Of a DNA stretch of 41,783 bases, positions 23,006 to 32,281 are shown piece after piece. Numbering within the stretch: the first letter of the stretch is position 1; each line of letters begins with the position of its first letter. The position numbers and the translations under genes are program-made. The DNA is from Spirochaetaceae bacterium UBA4077 (GTDB taxonomy: Bacteria > Spirochaetota > Spirochaetia > Treponematales > Rectinemataceae). The stretch covers positions 154-41,936 of the forward strand of contig DFYR01000076.1 of NCBI GenBank assembly GCA_002383375.1, read 5' to 3'. Under the pieces are notes generated by a model. The model saw only the letters and a program-made list of their open reading frames with translations, made no database searches and was not told the origin of the DNA.

Positions 23006-26000
23006 AGCGTCGGTGCTCCCTTAAACAGGGGGTCCTTGCCTATGGATCCTTTGAGGACTTTTGAGTAATCGCCCTTAGCCAGGCGTTCGAGCCGCTGCTT
23101 GGCTCTCTCGAGTTCCCGGGCTGCCTGGGCTGCCGCCGAGCTGGAGTCTTCGATTTCGTCTTCCAAAAACTGCCGCAGGGAATCCACCGAGCGGCACAGG
23201 TAGGAGATTTCCCGGTCCTGATAGGCTGCCAGGCGACGGGCATACCAATCCGCTCCGAGCACGTAGTCCCGGTCGAAGAGTCTGCGCAGCTCGGTGTCGT
23301 GAATGCCCATGCCCTCGTAGCTTCCTGTTGCCATAATCCAGAGCAGGGCTTTCAATGGAGGTATGGCTGCCTCAACCGAACCGTCTTCGATATAGGCTTT
23401 GGCAGAACGCTCCATAGCCTGGGCTATGTTTTCGATTCCATCGACGAAATCGGGAAGCGACTGTAGTTCAGGCCTGAGCATGTCTTCGGTAAAGACCGCC
23501 GCGGGGGTGTCGAAGAGGCGGCCTAAGTACGTGGCGGCGAAGAGGGGGGTGATGCGCCAGCCCAGCCGTGAGGCGGGGATCAGCCTGCCTTCGTGCTCAA
23601 AGTCCTTTACCTGCTCCAGGTATCCACCGGCCTTGAGGAATTCCGGATCTCGCTCTTCGGGGCTGAGCCGGGACCAGAGTTCGGGCATCAATAGGGAGAT
23701 GTCATGCTCGACCTTGTACTTGGGTCCGATATACCCCGCGGCGGTGGTAAAGCCGGAGTAGCCGGTGAGTATATAGGACAGCAGGGCATTATTAAGGTCG
23801 GTAGTGGCAACCAGGGAGTTGAAAGGCCCCTTGGTGAGGGCCCCCTCGCTGCCGGCTCCGGTTGTAGAAGGGCTTTTTCCCGTGAGTGAGCAGATAAAGT
23901 CCATGAAGAGTTCGGGCAGCTCCTGGTAATGGATAGGCCCGTAGACAGCCAAGGGTCGAATGCCGGCCTTTTTATCCGCTGGATTATTCCTTCTGCCTGG
24001 GAGTATGGCTCCAACGGGGTGGAGCACTGTATCTTCGGCCTTGACCTTCCTGTACAGTCGGGGTCCCAGATCGGCCAGGTAGCGTTCCCTGGGATTCACG
24101 TAGTTGGGATCAAGCTGGAGGTACCGGGGATTCTTGGAAGGAGCGCCGTTGACGATCCTGGGCTTGTCTGGGGCGGCGAAGTATTCGAATTCCTTATCGG
24201 CCGCGGCGGAGACGATAAAATTCTTCATGTCCTCTGAATACTCGGAGAACAGGACAGACATCTCCACGAATTCTTCAGCCAACGTGCTGGGCAATGGCTC
24301 GAAGTTGCTCAAAAAATTGTCAGGCCTGGACAAGTCTTTTTCGGTCTGTTTGTCGTAACCGCGGATAACGGCATCATCAGGTCGCTGGAAAAACCTGGCC
24401 TCGACGTTGCTGCAGAACTTCAGGCTGGGGTGCCGGGACGCCCACTCGGGCACGTTGCGCAGTGAGCTGCCCGGGACTACTGTGGAGGCAGTGATATCGT
24501 CTTCCCACTGTTGTTTTTCGGCGGGCATGAAATCCTGTCTGAGCTTGAAACTGCGGCGTAAGCCCCCAGGCGTCTGGCCGACTCTTAGATAAGAACCCAG
24601 CACTGGCCGGTTTTCGAATTTGAGGATATTCCCCGTCGTGCCGTTGACTACGTCCACAGAGAAATGGCTCATCCAGTCGTCGCCCCAGTCGGGGGTATAG
24701 AAACGCTTGACCAGGAAGACCAGGCTTTTTATCCGCTCGGGAAGGCTTTTCAGCCAGTTGTTGTAAACTTCGGTATAGAGCGGTGAAGGGGTGAGAAGCT
24801 TGATGACGGAACCCAGTGAACGCTTGGGCGAGAGTATCTTCCGAGCGTCCTTGCCGTGGTTTTCCTTCTCGTCCAAAAAGCGTTCGCCGTACTCTTTGTC
24901 GATGATTTCCTTGACTGCCGCCATGTCCTTGTGATAATCCGCGATGGTTATGGGCGAATAGGTTATGGCGTCGGAGATAGATTTGGCGATTTCCGACTTG
25001 CCGCCGCCCGAGACGGTGCAGGGCTTATGGCAGACCAGGCCTTCTGCTGTGCTGCCGATAAGGCGCCAGGAACCGGAGCCTGGGTGGCGCTCCATGCGGA
25101 CTCTATAACCGGTGGGGTGTACATACACTTCGTCGGGCAGAACTCTCAAGGAGCGCTCCTGGCCATCCTGCATCCAGTGGGCTTTTTGGTCTTCCAGGGA
25201 GATATAGGCGTTCTCCGGCAGGTAGACTATGCCGGGGAATCGCGCATCCCTGGCATAGCCTTCTTTCTGGGGAAGCACTCTATCGCCCATGAGCTTTAGT
25301 ACATGGGCGTAGCTGTGTCCTCGGGAATTGAGGTTGGTATCAGGAACAAAGCGGGTGCCTAGGTTATAGGCGGGAAAGACCAGTGCTCCGCCTGCGTGCT
25401 CTTCCTCGGCCAGGCCGAGGAGGTTGGCGGAGTAGGATATCTGGGTTTTAATCTCTTTTTTTGAGTAACCGAAATAGTTGTCGGCGATGACCGATACGAT
25501 TACCCCGCGCTCGTCCCGGGCGGAGATCTTGAAGGGCTTGCCCTCGTTGTATTTTTCTGCAGGATCCTTCCAGCACATGCCCTCCCGGCGCTGCCGCTGG
25601 CTGGCCTGGTCCCAGTGCGGCAGTCCCAGTTCTTTTTTGGTGAGACTCACCAGGTGGGTGGCGAGGATCACGCAGCCTGTGGTGCCAGTCCAATGCAGAG
25701 GGTCGAGGGTGGCGTCGTTTTCGGGAATCAATGGGTCTCCGGAATTGCCGAAGATGCTCTCCACGAAGTCCAGGCTTGCCGCCAGTGAGCCGGGGGCGAA
25801 GAAACGGATTTCCATGGACCGCTCGTCGCAATAGCCCTCGACTTCAGGCCGTACCACAGGGCGCAAGAGAAGGGATAGCATAGTCCTGGCTTTTTCCTGT
25901 TCCTGGGCGGTAAAGGGCAGCTCCAGAAGTTCCGGGGGAGGATTGAGGGCCGCGTTGAGAATCCTGGCGAAGACGGGTTTGGGAACTGCTTTTTTATCTG

Positions 26001-26472
26001 GAGGTACGGGAAGGCCTCCTTCGGCGATGTGGAAGACTCCTTCCGTAGTCCGCTTGTCGTTGCCGGGATTGTGGAGGACTCCATTTTTTATTCGGTAGGA
26101 GGTGAGGGTGGGAGAAACGTGGCTGTGACTTTCGGGGGGAAGGGATAATTCCCGAGCCATGCCGTAGCGGTCCAGTACCAGGGTCTTGGAGGGCAGCCGG
26201 GGCAGGTTCGATTCCTGCAGGTCTTCCAGGTAGGAATCGAGAAAATCCTGGATGCGTCTATCCGCTGGAGCAAGATGACTGGCGAGGATTCTGTCCTTCT
26301 GCCTGAAGTTGGCCAACATGTCCGAAGCCAGATCCACGAAGCCTGTACCTTCCTTGGAATAGATCGGCAAGCCAAGGCTGGCCAGTTTTATATTGATATA
26401 GGCTATGAGCTTGTCGCGCTCAGGCTTGGATGCCCGGTCAATCCCCAGTCCGAAATCTCGTTTAACAGCCAT
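23002..26472 (-). CDS. PPi-type phosphoenolpyruvate carboxykinase (diphosphate)
   Basis: The 1156-residue protein matches, as far as I recall the family, the Propionibacterium/Entamoeba PPi-PEPCK along its whole length. Blocks include DRRIQDFLDSYL, KRTTEGVFHIAEGGLPVP, CARDERGVIV-like SARDERGVIVSVIADNYFG, and TVSGGGKSEIAKSISDA (GGGKSE at 489-494, the P-loop-like motif). Further blocks are RSLGSVIKLLTPS, FQRPDDAVIRGYDKQ and GKSPSTTGAGSEGALTKGPF (about 865-884). It interconverts oxaloacetate plus PPi with PEP, CO2 and phosphate, linking glycolysis with the C4 acids without nucleotide. AGGAGG precedes the ATG. It lies between hutH (139 bp) and hutI (4-nt overlap), an unusual setting. Confidence 0.9.
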   Translation of the reverse strand: MAVKRDFGLGIDRASKPERDKLIAYINIKLASLGLPIYSKEGTGFVDLASDMLANFRQKDRILASHLAPADRRIQDFLDSYLEDLQESNLPRLPSKTLVLDRYGMARELSLPPESHSHVSPTLTSYRIKNGVLHNPGNDKRTTEGVFHIAEGGLPVPPDKKAVPKPVFARILNAALNPPPELLELPFTAQEQEKARTMLSLLLRPVVRPEVEGYCDERSMEIRFFAPGSLAASLDFVESIFGNSGDPLIPENDATLDPLHWTGTTGCVILATHLVSLTKKELGLPHWDQASQRQRREGMCWKDPAEKYNEGKPFKISARDERGVIVSVIADNYFGYSKKEIKTQISYSANLLGLAEEEHAGGALVFPAYNLGTRFVPDTNLNSRGHSYAHVLKLMGDRVLPQKEGYARDARFPGIVYLPENAYISLEDQKAHWMQDGQERSLRVLPDEVYVHPTGYRVRMERHPGSGSWRLIGSTAEGLVCHKPCTVSGGGKSEIAKSISDAITYSPITIADYHKDMAAVKEIIDKEYGERFLDEKENHGKDARKILSPKRSLGSVIKLLTPSPLYTEVYNNWLKSLPERIKSLVFLVKRFYTPDWGDDWMSHFSVDVVNGTTGNILKFENRPVLGSYLRVGQTPGGLRRSFKLRQDFMPAEKQQWEDDITASTVVPGSSLRNVPEWASRHPSLKFCSNVEARFFQRPDDAVIRGYDKQTEKDLSRPDNFLSNFEPLPSTLAEEFVEMSVLFSEYSEDMKNFIVSAAADKEFEYFAAPDKPRIVNGAPSKNPRYLQLDPNYVNPRERYLADLGPRLYRKVKAEDTVLHPVGAILPGRRNNPADKKAGIRPLAVYGPIHYQELPELFMDFICSLTGKSPSTTGAGSEGALTKGPFNSLVATTDLNNALLSYILTGYSGFTTAAGYIGPKYKVEHDISLLMPELWSRLSPEERDPEFLKAGGYLEQVKDFEHEGRLIPASRLGWRITPLFAATYLGRLFDTPAAVFTEDMLRPELQSLPDFVDGIENIAQAMERSAKAYIEDGSVEAAIPPLKALLWIMATGSYEGMGIHDTELRRLFDRDYVLGADWYARRLAAYQDREISYLCRSVDSLRQFLEDEIEDSSSAAAQAARELERAKQRLERLAKGDYSKVLKGSIGKDPLFKGAPTL

Positions 26473-26611
26473 AGGTACTCCTCCTAGGGTACTTTGTCAA
26501 AATTCTACATAGGAATCAACAACCTCACAGCCAGCTGCGGGGTATGCAACATGCGTGCGAATCAACGGCCAGGAAGCCTGTCCGGGGGAAGTGGCTTCAT
26601 CCGCCAGGCCT

Positions 26612-28285
26612 TCAATCTGAGGGGAACTCGTCGCCGAGGGCAAGGGCCGCCTCCCTGCTTATCGCGCCGATGAGTCCATAGACCGAATCCAGGTCGGGGT
26701 ACATCACTCTGTCGCTGTCCAGGCGGGCTATGGTCGAGCGTATGAGCCTGTAAGTGGGGGCACTTCGGGGCGAGAGCATCGGTTCGATGGAAGGGATTCC
26801 CAGCTGAATTGCCCTCATATCCAGTGCCTGGCAGGCCGCCGCCAGCTCCATGGCCGCGACTCGCCGGGAGTTTTCGACAATCGTCGCCGCCTTGCGCGCC
26901 GCTATGGTTCCCATGGATACGTGATCCTCCTGGTTGGCGCTGGAGGGGATGGAATCGACGCTTGCAGGGTGGGCGAGGCTTTTGTTTTCCGACACCAGGG
27001 CTGCCGCCGCGTATTGTACAATCATAAAGCCCGAATTGATGCCTCCTGAGCTGGTGAGAAATGCGGGAAGCCCTTCGGAGAGAGCTGGATTGACAAGCCT
27101 TTCTATGCGTCGCTCGCTGATGTCCGCCAGCTCCGCGCAGGCTATGCCCAGAAAATCCATGGCCAGGGCGATAGGCTGACCGTGGAAATTCCCCCCGGAG
27201 ATGATGTCGCCGGGATCTTCCTTACATTTCATCTGCGTGGAAGCCGACAGCCCGGCCAGAGCCCTGGCCTCGACTGAGCCGGCGACTAGACCTTGCTCAA
27301 GGTCACCTGGGGAGCTGTCGGGGGATCGGGGGAAGATGAGGGGATTGTCGGTAACCGCGTTGAGTTCGGCTTCCAGAATGCCGGTGACATAGTCCAGGGC
27401 ATCCAGGCTTGCGCCGTGAACTTGGGGGATGCAGCGAAGGGCATAGGCATCCTGGACGCGGAGCTCGCCCTGGCGGCTGGTGAGGCCGGAGCCTTCCAGA
27501 AGGCTCCTCATCTGGGCAGCGCAGCGGATCTGGCCCCTCTGCCGGCGCAGTTGCTGGACCCTGGGATCGAAGGCGTCAACAATGCCCTTGAGAGCCTGAA
27601 AGCTCAAGGACGAGGCTAGGCTGAGGCTCCGGTAGAGTTCCCATGCGCTGTAAAGGGCAAGAGCTCCCACGGCGGTCATCACTTGGGTTCCGTTGATCAG
27701 CGCCAAGCCTTCCTTGGCTTGGAGAACCACAGGCTTTAGTCCGACCAGTTTAAAGGCTTCGCCACTGGCCATCCTCTTATTCTTATAGATGACTTCGCCC
27801 AGGCCAATGAGAGGCAAAGCCATGTGCGACAAGGGCGCCAGGTCACCCGAGGCTCCGAGTGATCCTTTTTCCGGTATTACTGGCAGTATGTCGGCGTTGA
27901 GCATGGCCAGCAACAGCTGGACGACCTCGGGCCGAATGCCTGAATTTCCCACCGCGAGTGCGTTGGCCCTGAGCGCCATGACAGCCCTGACGGTTTCCTT
28001 GGGAAGCGGCTGGCCTTGTCCGCAGGCATGGCTCATGATGAGGTTTTTTTGCAGTGTCGCGTTGTCTTCCCTGGATATGACGATGTCGCAGAACTTGCCG
28101 AAACCCGTGGTGATTCCATAGCGCACCAGTCTTTCTTCGACGCAGGCTTCCACGACTGAGCGAGAAGAAAGCATGCGCCGCAGGGCTTCATCGTCCAGCC
28201 TTACTTCGCATTCGCCCTTAGCTATGCAGGCCAGCGTTTCCAGGTCGAGGGAGGAGCCATCGAGGCGGTATTCGTCCATGGCCAT
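26612..28285 (-). CDS. hutH: Histidine ammonia-lyase
   Basis: The 557-residue lyase converts histidine to urocanate and ammonia. The MIO cofactor triad Ala-Ser-Gly is at residues 145-147 in GSLGASGDLAPLSHMALPL, next to the expected Ser143 of well-studied enzymes. Other family blocks are YGITTGFGKFCD, SHACGQGQPLP, LINGTQVMTAVGALAL and NQEDHVSMGTIAARK. No ribosome site precedes the first ATG (28285). A TATACT box lies exactly 6 nt before the third codon's ATG (28279), so the message may be leaderless and begin there. It is the first gene of hutH-PPi-PEPCK-hutI and divergent from an EamA permease. Confidence 0.94.
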   Translation of the reverse strand: MAMDEYRLDGSSLDLETLACIAKGECEVRLDDEALRRMLSSRSVVEACVEERLVRYGITTGFGKFCDIVISREDNATLQKNLIMSHACGQGQPLPKETVRAVMALRANALAVGNSGIRPEVVQLLLAMLNADILPVIPEKGSLGASGDLAPLSHMALPLIGLGEVIYKNKRMASGEAFKLVGLKPVVLQAKEGLALINGTQVMTAVGALALYSAWELYRSLSLASSLSFQALKGIVDAFDPRVQQLRRQRGQIRCAAQMRSLLEGSGLTSRQGELRVQDAYALRCIPQVHGASLDALDYVTGILEAELNAVTDNPLIFPRSPDSSPGDLEQGLVAGSVEARALAGLSASTQMKCKEDPGDIISGGNFHGQPIALAMDFLGIACAELADISERRIERLVNPALSEGLPAFLTSSGGINSGFMIVQYAAAALVSENKSLAHPASVDSIPSSANQEDHVSMGTIAARKAATIVENSRRVAAMELAAACQALDMRAIQLGIPSIEPMLSPRSAPTYRLIRSTIARLDSDRVMYPDLDSVYGLIGAISREAALALGDEFPSD

Positions 28286-28291
28286 AGTATA
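28286..28291 (-). promoter_or_regulatory. -10 box of hutH (leaderless type)
   Basis: TATACT on the minus strand, then six bases and the ATG at 28279. A convincing -35 is not visible. Confidence 0.35.
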
Positions 28292-28333
28292 GTAAGGGAC
28301 AACCGGTATGGACAGAGCGGGCGCATAGGGATA

Positions 28334-28339
28334 TACAGT
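28334..28339 (+). promoter_or_regulatory. -10 box of the EamA gene (leaderless type)
   Basis: TACAGT, then six bases (AGCGCC) and ATG at 28346. There is no ribosome site. A weak TGGACA at 28309-28314 with a 19-nt spacer is the only -35 candidate. Confidence 0.35.
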
Positions 28340-28345
28340 AGCGCC

Positions 28346-29215
28346 ATGGGCAGGCGTAAACCAGGAGCCGAGGTCGCCCTCGGCGTCGGCGTGGCATTCA
28401 TTTGGGGACTTACCTTTTTATCGATCAAGGTCGCGGTGGTCGAGCTTAAACCCATGACCCTCGCCCTCTCGCGTTTCGTCATCGCCAGCGCCGTGCTACC
28501 TCTAATCGCCTTGATCCGCAAGACATCCCTATCCGTGAAGGCCAGGGACCTTCCCCTTCTCTTCGCCAGCGGCTTCATCGGGGTGACCTTGTATTTTTTC
28601 TTCGAAAACAACGGAATCATGCGGTTGTCCGCCTCGGAATCCTCCATTATTGTGGGAACGATTCCCGTGCTCACCCTGTTGGTCGATATGGTTTTCTACC
28701 GAATGAGGACGAGTAAGTCTATCATTCTCGGAATTCTGCTTTCCTTCGGCGGCGTGGCGGTGATGGTGGCCAAATCGGAGGCGGCTTCCTCCTCTTCTGG
28801 GGGCTACCTCTTTATGATAGGAGCGGCCGTAGCCTGGGTGACCTATACCTTTCTAACCAAGCCGCTGGGCTTAAAATATCCCTTGCTCAGCGTCACCTTC
28901 TGGCAGATTTTCTTCGGGATGCTGGGCTGCCTGCCCTTCGCGCTGCTTGAAGGCCAGGGCTTCGTGCGCGTATCGACTCCGGTCCTGCTGAACGTGCTCT
29001 TCCTGGGAGTCCTGGCATCGGCGGTGGGCTACTGGCTGTGGGTGATGGTCCTGGACACGCTGGGCGCAAGCCGCTCGAGCGTCTTCATAAACCTGATCCC
29101 CGTGGTTTCGGTGGCGGCTTCCTTCGTCCTGCTGGGCGAGCGGCTTGCGCCTCCCCAGCTGGCCGGAGGGGCGGCGACGGTCATTGGGGTCTATTTGGCC
29201 ACCAGGAGTTCGTAG
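28346..29215 (+). CDS. EamA/DMT-family transporter
   Basis: This 289-residue membrane protein has ten predicted hydrophobic segments in two EamA repeats: FIWGLTFLSIKVAVVELKPM in the first; MIGAAVAWVTYTFLTKPLGL and FLGVLASAVGYWLWVMVLDT in the second. It is a likely exporter of amino acids or other metabolites. It is divergent from hutH across 60 bp, so the two may share regulation. The C-terminal 25 bp overlap the end of the convergent antiporter gene. Confidence 0.88.
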   Translation: MGRRKPGAEVALGVGVAFIWGLTFLSIKVAVVELKPMTLALSRFVIASAVLPLIALIRKTSLSVKARDLPLLFASGFIGVTLYFFFENNGIMRLSASESSIIVGTIPVLTLLVDMVFYRMRTSKSIILGILLSFGGVAVMVAKSEAASSSSGGYLFMIGAAVAWVTYTFLTKPLGLKYPLLSVTFWQIFFGMLGCLPFALLEGQGFVRVSTPVLLNVLFLGVLASAVGYWLWVMVLDTLGASRSSVFINLIPVVSVAASFVLLGERLAPPQLAGGAATVIGVYLATRSS

Positions 29216-31326
29216 GCCTCGGCATCGCTCTCCGCTACCAGAAGCTTCGCCCTTCGGGCATCGTCGCCCAGGACTGCTCCCAGGCTGGCCAAGGCTTGCA
29301 TATGGGGGGCAGTATCGTCGGCGGGGCTGGCGATGAGGGCGATTATCCTTCCCGGCGAACCGTCGATCGTGCCGAAATCCACCCCTTGCTTATGTATTCC
29401 TATCGCGATCGCCACTCCGCTCACCCCCAGGCTCCGGGCATGAGGGAGGGCGATCCCATGTTCCATACCCGTGCTCATGCGCGCTTCCCGCTCCATCAGG
29501 TCCTTCAACAAAAGATCCTTGTCCTTGAGCTTGCCGGCCTTGTCCAATAGCTCCACGAGTTCCGCGATCACCTCTTCCTTGGTTTCGCCTTTCAAGCTGA
29601 CGCTGACACAGTCCGGATTCAAGGCTCGACTGAAGCCGGGATCTTTGCGCCCGGTTTCCACGTGCAGATCGCCGCGGAGCTTCTCCGGGTCCTGGCTTTC
29701 CTTTAGTTTATCGAAATCCGCATCCAGCTCCACCAGAATTTCATGAAGGGCTGCTTTAGCGAAAGGAATATCCTCGGGAGCGCTTTCCAGACTCAAGGTT
29801 TTTCCCTTTTTTACCAGCGATATGGATACATCGCCTTTGCGTATGTGGCTGATCTCGTCCCTGATGCTCATAAGCTGGACAAAGAACCCTTCCTGCTGCA
29901 TCTCGCGCAGGAAGCTGGATGTAACCAGCTCCAAGATTTCGCTGGAAGGGAAATCGACGCTGATGTTCTCGGTATTAGAACCTTTGACGGGCTTTTTCGT
30001 GCCTTCGCCCGGACGGGCTATAGCTTGGTTGAAAAGGGGAGGAGCAAGGAGAGTCGTGATGAGGATCATGAGCACCGCGACGCCAAAGATGGAAGGCTCG
30101 AGTATACCTCCCGAAAGACCTATTCCCGCGACGATCAGCGCGACCTCGCCGCGGGGCACCATGCCCATTCCTATCCTGACAGCGCCTTTGGTGTTGAAGC
30201 CGAGGAATAAGGAGGGAAGTCCGCAGCCCAGCACCTTCGCCAGGACGGCGGCTGCCGTATACGCCAGCCCGAAGCCGAGGACTCTCGGATCGGCCAGGAG
30301 CTTCAGGTTGACCAGCATGCCCATCGTCGCGAAAAAGATAGGCACGAAGAAATCGTACAGAGGTTTGATCTTGTCCTGTATCAAGAAGGCGATATCGCTG
30401 CGCGAAAGGCTTATCCCGACTATGTAGGCGCCGATGATCATCGCCAATCCCTGAGTTTCGAAAAAGCCAGCCAGGAGGAGGGCGAGCCCGAAAGCTAAGG
30501 CGGGATAATGGGTTTCGCTTCCGAGTTTTTTAAGGAAATCCGAAAGCTTTTTACCGAAAACGAGGCCGAGGGCGGTAAAACCGAGCCAGATGCCGAAGGC
30601 TTTCGCCGCTATCCCGAGGACGCTCAATCGAGAGAGGCCTTTTCCCGAGCCTCCCATGGCCGAGACGATCCCCATGACCACCGCGAGAAGGACGATTCCC
30701 AGAACGTCGTCGAACACGGCGGCAGCGAGGATGCTCACCCCCTCCGGGGAGTCCATCTTTTTTCTGTCCGATAGGATGCGCGCCGTGATTCCCACCGATG
30801 TGGCCGTGCTCATGATGCCCAAAAAGAGTGCAGGGGCGGAGAAGAACGACTGGCCGGTGAGGAGAACGCCCAGGCCGGCGCCGAGGCCGAAGGATGCTAG
30901 CACCCCGCCCAGGCCTATTATGGAACCGGCGAAGGAGTAGCGCAGGAGCATGTTTATGTCGGTTTCCAGGCCCGAGGAGAAGAGGAGGATTATGGACGCC
31001 ACGGTGGAAAGGGCGTAGAGTTCGGGACTGACGGCGAAACCTTTGGCCAGGGGAAAGAGCCCCTCGGGCAAACCGGGCAGCGAGATGGTTCCCAGGGCGT
31101 AAGGTCCCAGGACGATGCCCGCGATCAGTTCGCCGACCACGGAGGGCAGCTTTAACTTTTGGGCCAGGCTGCCGCCTGCCCTGACCGCAAAAACGATGAC
31201 CGCGAGCTGGAGCACCAGGAGGGTCATACGGGAGCTTAGATCCGGTTCTGCCGTCTCCGCTGCCCACGCGAATGGTGCCGCCGCGAGGAAGAACAAGAAA
31301 ACTGGAACTAATCGATGTGTTTTCAT
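29191..31326 (-). CDS. CPA2 cation:proton antiporter fused to a PTS EIIA-like domain
   Basis: The start is set at ATG 31326 (MKTHRLVPVFLFFLAAAPFAWA), which opens with a signal-like segment; a longer reading to 31512 adds unrelated sequence and overlaps the divergent gene. The 711-residue protein has a Kef/Nha-type antiporter of about twelve segments (residues 25-420; LKLPSVVGELIAGIVLGPYA, VFDDVLGIVLLAVVMG, MVPRGEVALIVAGIGL). A linker domain follows, then an EIIA type-2 domain (about 560-711) with the phospho-acceptor-like HGIALPHAR (His629). The EIIA part suggests ion transport set by PTS phosphorylation state. No ribosome site is clear. Confidence 0.87.
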   Translation of the reverse strand: MKTHRLVPVFLFFLAAAPFAWAAETAEPDLSSRMTLLVLQLAVIVFAVRAGGSLAQKLKLPSVVGELIAGIVLGPYALGTISLPGLPEGLFPLAKGFAVSPELYALSTVASIILLFSSGLETDINMLLRYSFAGSIIGLGGVLASFGLGAGLGVLLTGQSFFSAPALFLGIMSTATSVGITARILSDRKKMDSPEGVSILAAAVFDDVLGIVLLAVVMGIVSAMGGSGKGLSRLSVLGIAAKAFGIWLGFTALGLVFGKKLSDFLKKLGSETHYPALAFGLALLLAGFFETQGLAMIIGAYIVGISLSRSDIAFLIQDKIKPLYDFFVPIFFATMGMLVNLKLLADPRVLGFGLAYTAAAVLAKVLGCGLPSLFLGFNTKGAVRIGMGMVPRGEVALIVAGIGLSGGILEPSIFGVAVLMILITTLLAPPLFNQAIARPGEGTKKPVKGSNTENISVDFPSSEILELVTSSFLREMQQEGFFVQLMSIRDEISHIRKGDVSISLVKKGKTLSLESAPEDIPFAKAALHEILVELDADFDKLKESQDPEKLRGDLHVETGRKDPGFSRALNPDCVSVSLKGETKEEVIAELVELLDKAGKLKDKDLLLKDLMEREARMSTGMEHGIALPHARSLGVSGVAIAIGIHKQGVDFGTIDGSPGRIIALIASPADDTAPHMQALASLGAVLGDDARRAKLLVAESDAEAYELLVAK

Positions 31327-31465
31327 AGCTTTATGCGATAAATGTAATAAAATGTCATCAATTGCGCAATACTCTAATTTTAAAAAGTCAGTTCCTCGCA
31401 AAATCGTGGCAATCCTCTTTAAATCGCTTGCGCAGGCCTGCTTCCCTCCTGTAGGCTCTTTCTGG

Positions 31466-32281
31466 ATGATCGATATTATCTTTGAGGATAAATCTCTTCT
31501 CGTCATCGACAAGCCGGCGGGGCTGGCCAGCCAGCCCGGAGAAGGGGTTGCCGGCTCTGTGGTTTCGGTGCTGGAAAAACAACTTGGGTATAAGGTTTAT
31601 CCGATTCACCGCCTGGACAAGGAAACGGCGGGCTGCATGATGCTGGCGAAGGACGCGGCAGCTGCGTCGCGCTGGTCCACGATGCTGGCCGAGCGCCAAA
31701 GTCATAAACGGTACCTCGCCCTTTGCATCAGCGCTCCGTCGAAGGAAACAGGAATATACCGTGACGCCCTCACGATCAGGGATCGGCCCTTGGAAGCCGA
31801 GACTGCTTATAGGTTCATCGCCGGCTTCGGTGTTCTGCCGAAAGAGGGTGCTGGTGGGGCGCCGCTGGTCTCTGGACAGCCGGAGGGAAGGAATCAAAGG
31901 CTGGGAGAACCGGCTTTCAGCCTGGTGGAGTTCAGGCTGGGTACGGGTAGAACCCATCAGATACGGCGGCATTGCGCTATGCACGGCCACCCTATAATCG
32001 GCGACGATCGTTACGGCGATTTTCCCCTCAACAGAAGGCTCAAAAAAGAAGCCGGAGCCAAACGGCTCTTTCTCTGGGCCTGGGGGCTGGAACTGCCGGG
32101 GCTGGGCATTATCACCGCAGCTCCTCCAGTACATTTTATCGACTTTTTAAGTCGCTGGCCCGAGGCGCCACGCCTCGAGTCCGTGCTGGCCAGCCTTTCA
32201 GCGAAGATGTCTTCAAAGGCCCAACACAATATGGACTGCCCGTCGGCAGCTTCGAGCTCATCGCATAAAGAGGTACCCTGA
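31466..32281 (+). CDS. RluA-family pseudouridine synthase
   Basis: Starting at ATG 31466 (MIDIIFEDKSLLVIDKPAGL) gives 271 residues, a normal RluA-type length; the open frame continues upstream but without family sequence. The catalytic motif HRLDKETAG places the essential Asp at residue 51. Later blocks RLGTGRTHQIRRHCAMHGHP and IGDDRYGD are standard. It modifies uridines in rRNA or tRNA; which site cannot be said. There is no N-terminal S4 domain, as in RluA and TruC. Its stop shares a base with the ATG of the next small gene. Confidence 0.9.
   Translation: MIDIIFEDKSLLVIDKPAGLASQPGEGVAGSVVSVLEKQLGYKVYPIHRLDKETAGCMMLAKDAAAASRWSTMLAERQSHKRYLALCISAPSKETGIYRDALTIRDRPLEAETAYRFIAGFGVLPKEGAGGAPLVSGQPEGRNQRLGEPAFSLVEFRLGTGRTHQIRRHCAMHGHPIIGDDRYGDFPLNRRLKKEAGAKRLFLWAWGLELPGLGIITAAPPVHFIDFLSRWPEAPRLESVLASLSAKMSSKAQHNMDCPSAASSSSHKEVP

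Noticed and set aside
31115..31465. Extended N-terminus for the RluA-type gene
   Set aside because: The sequence is antisense to the antiporter; family similarity starts at 31466.
31327..31512. Extended N-terminus for the antiporter
   Set aside because: The 62 extra residues precede a signal-like start at 31326 and run into the divergent gene; they have no family similarity.
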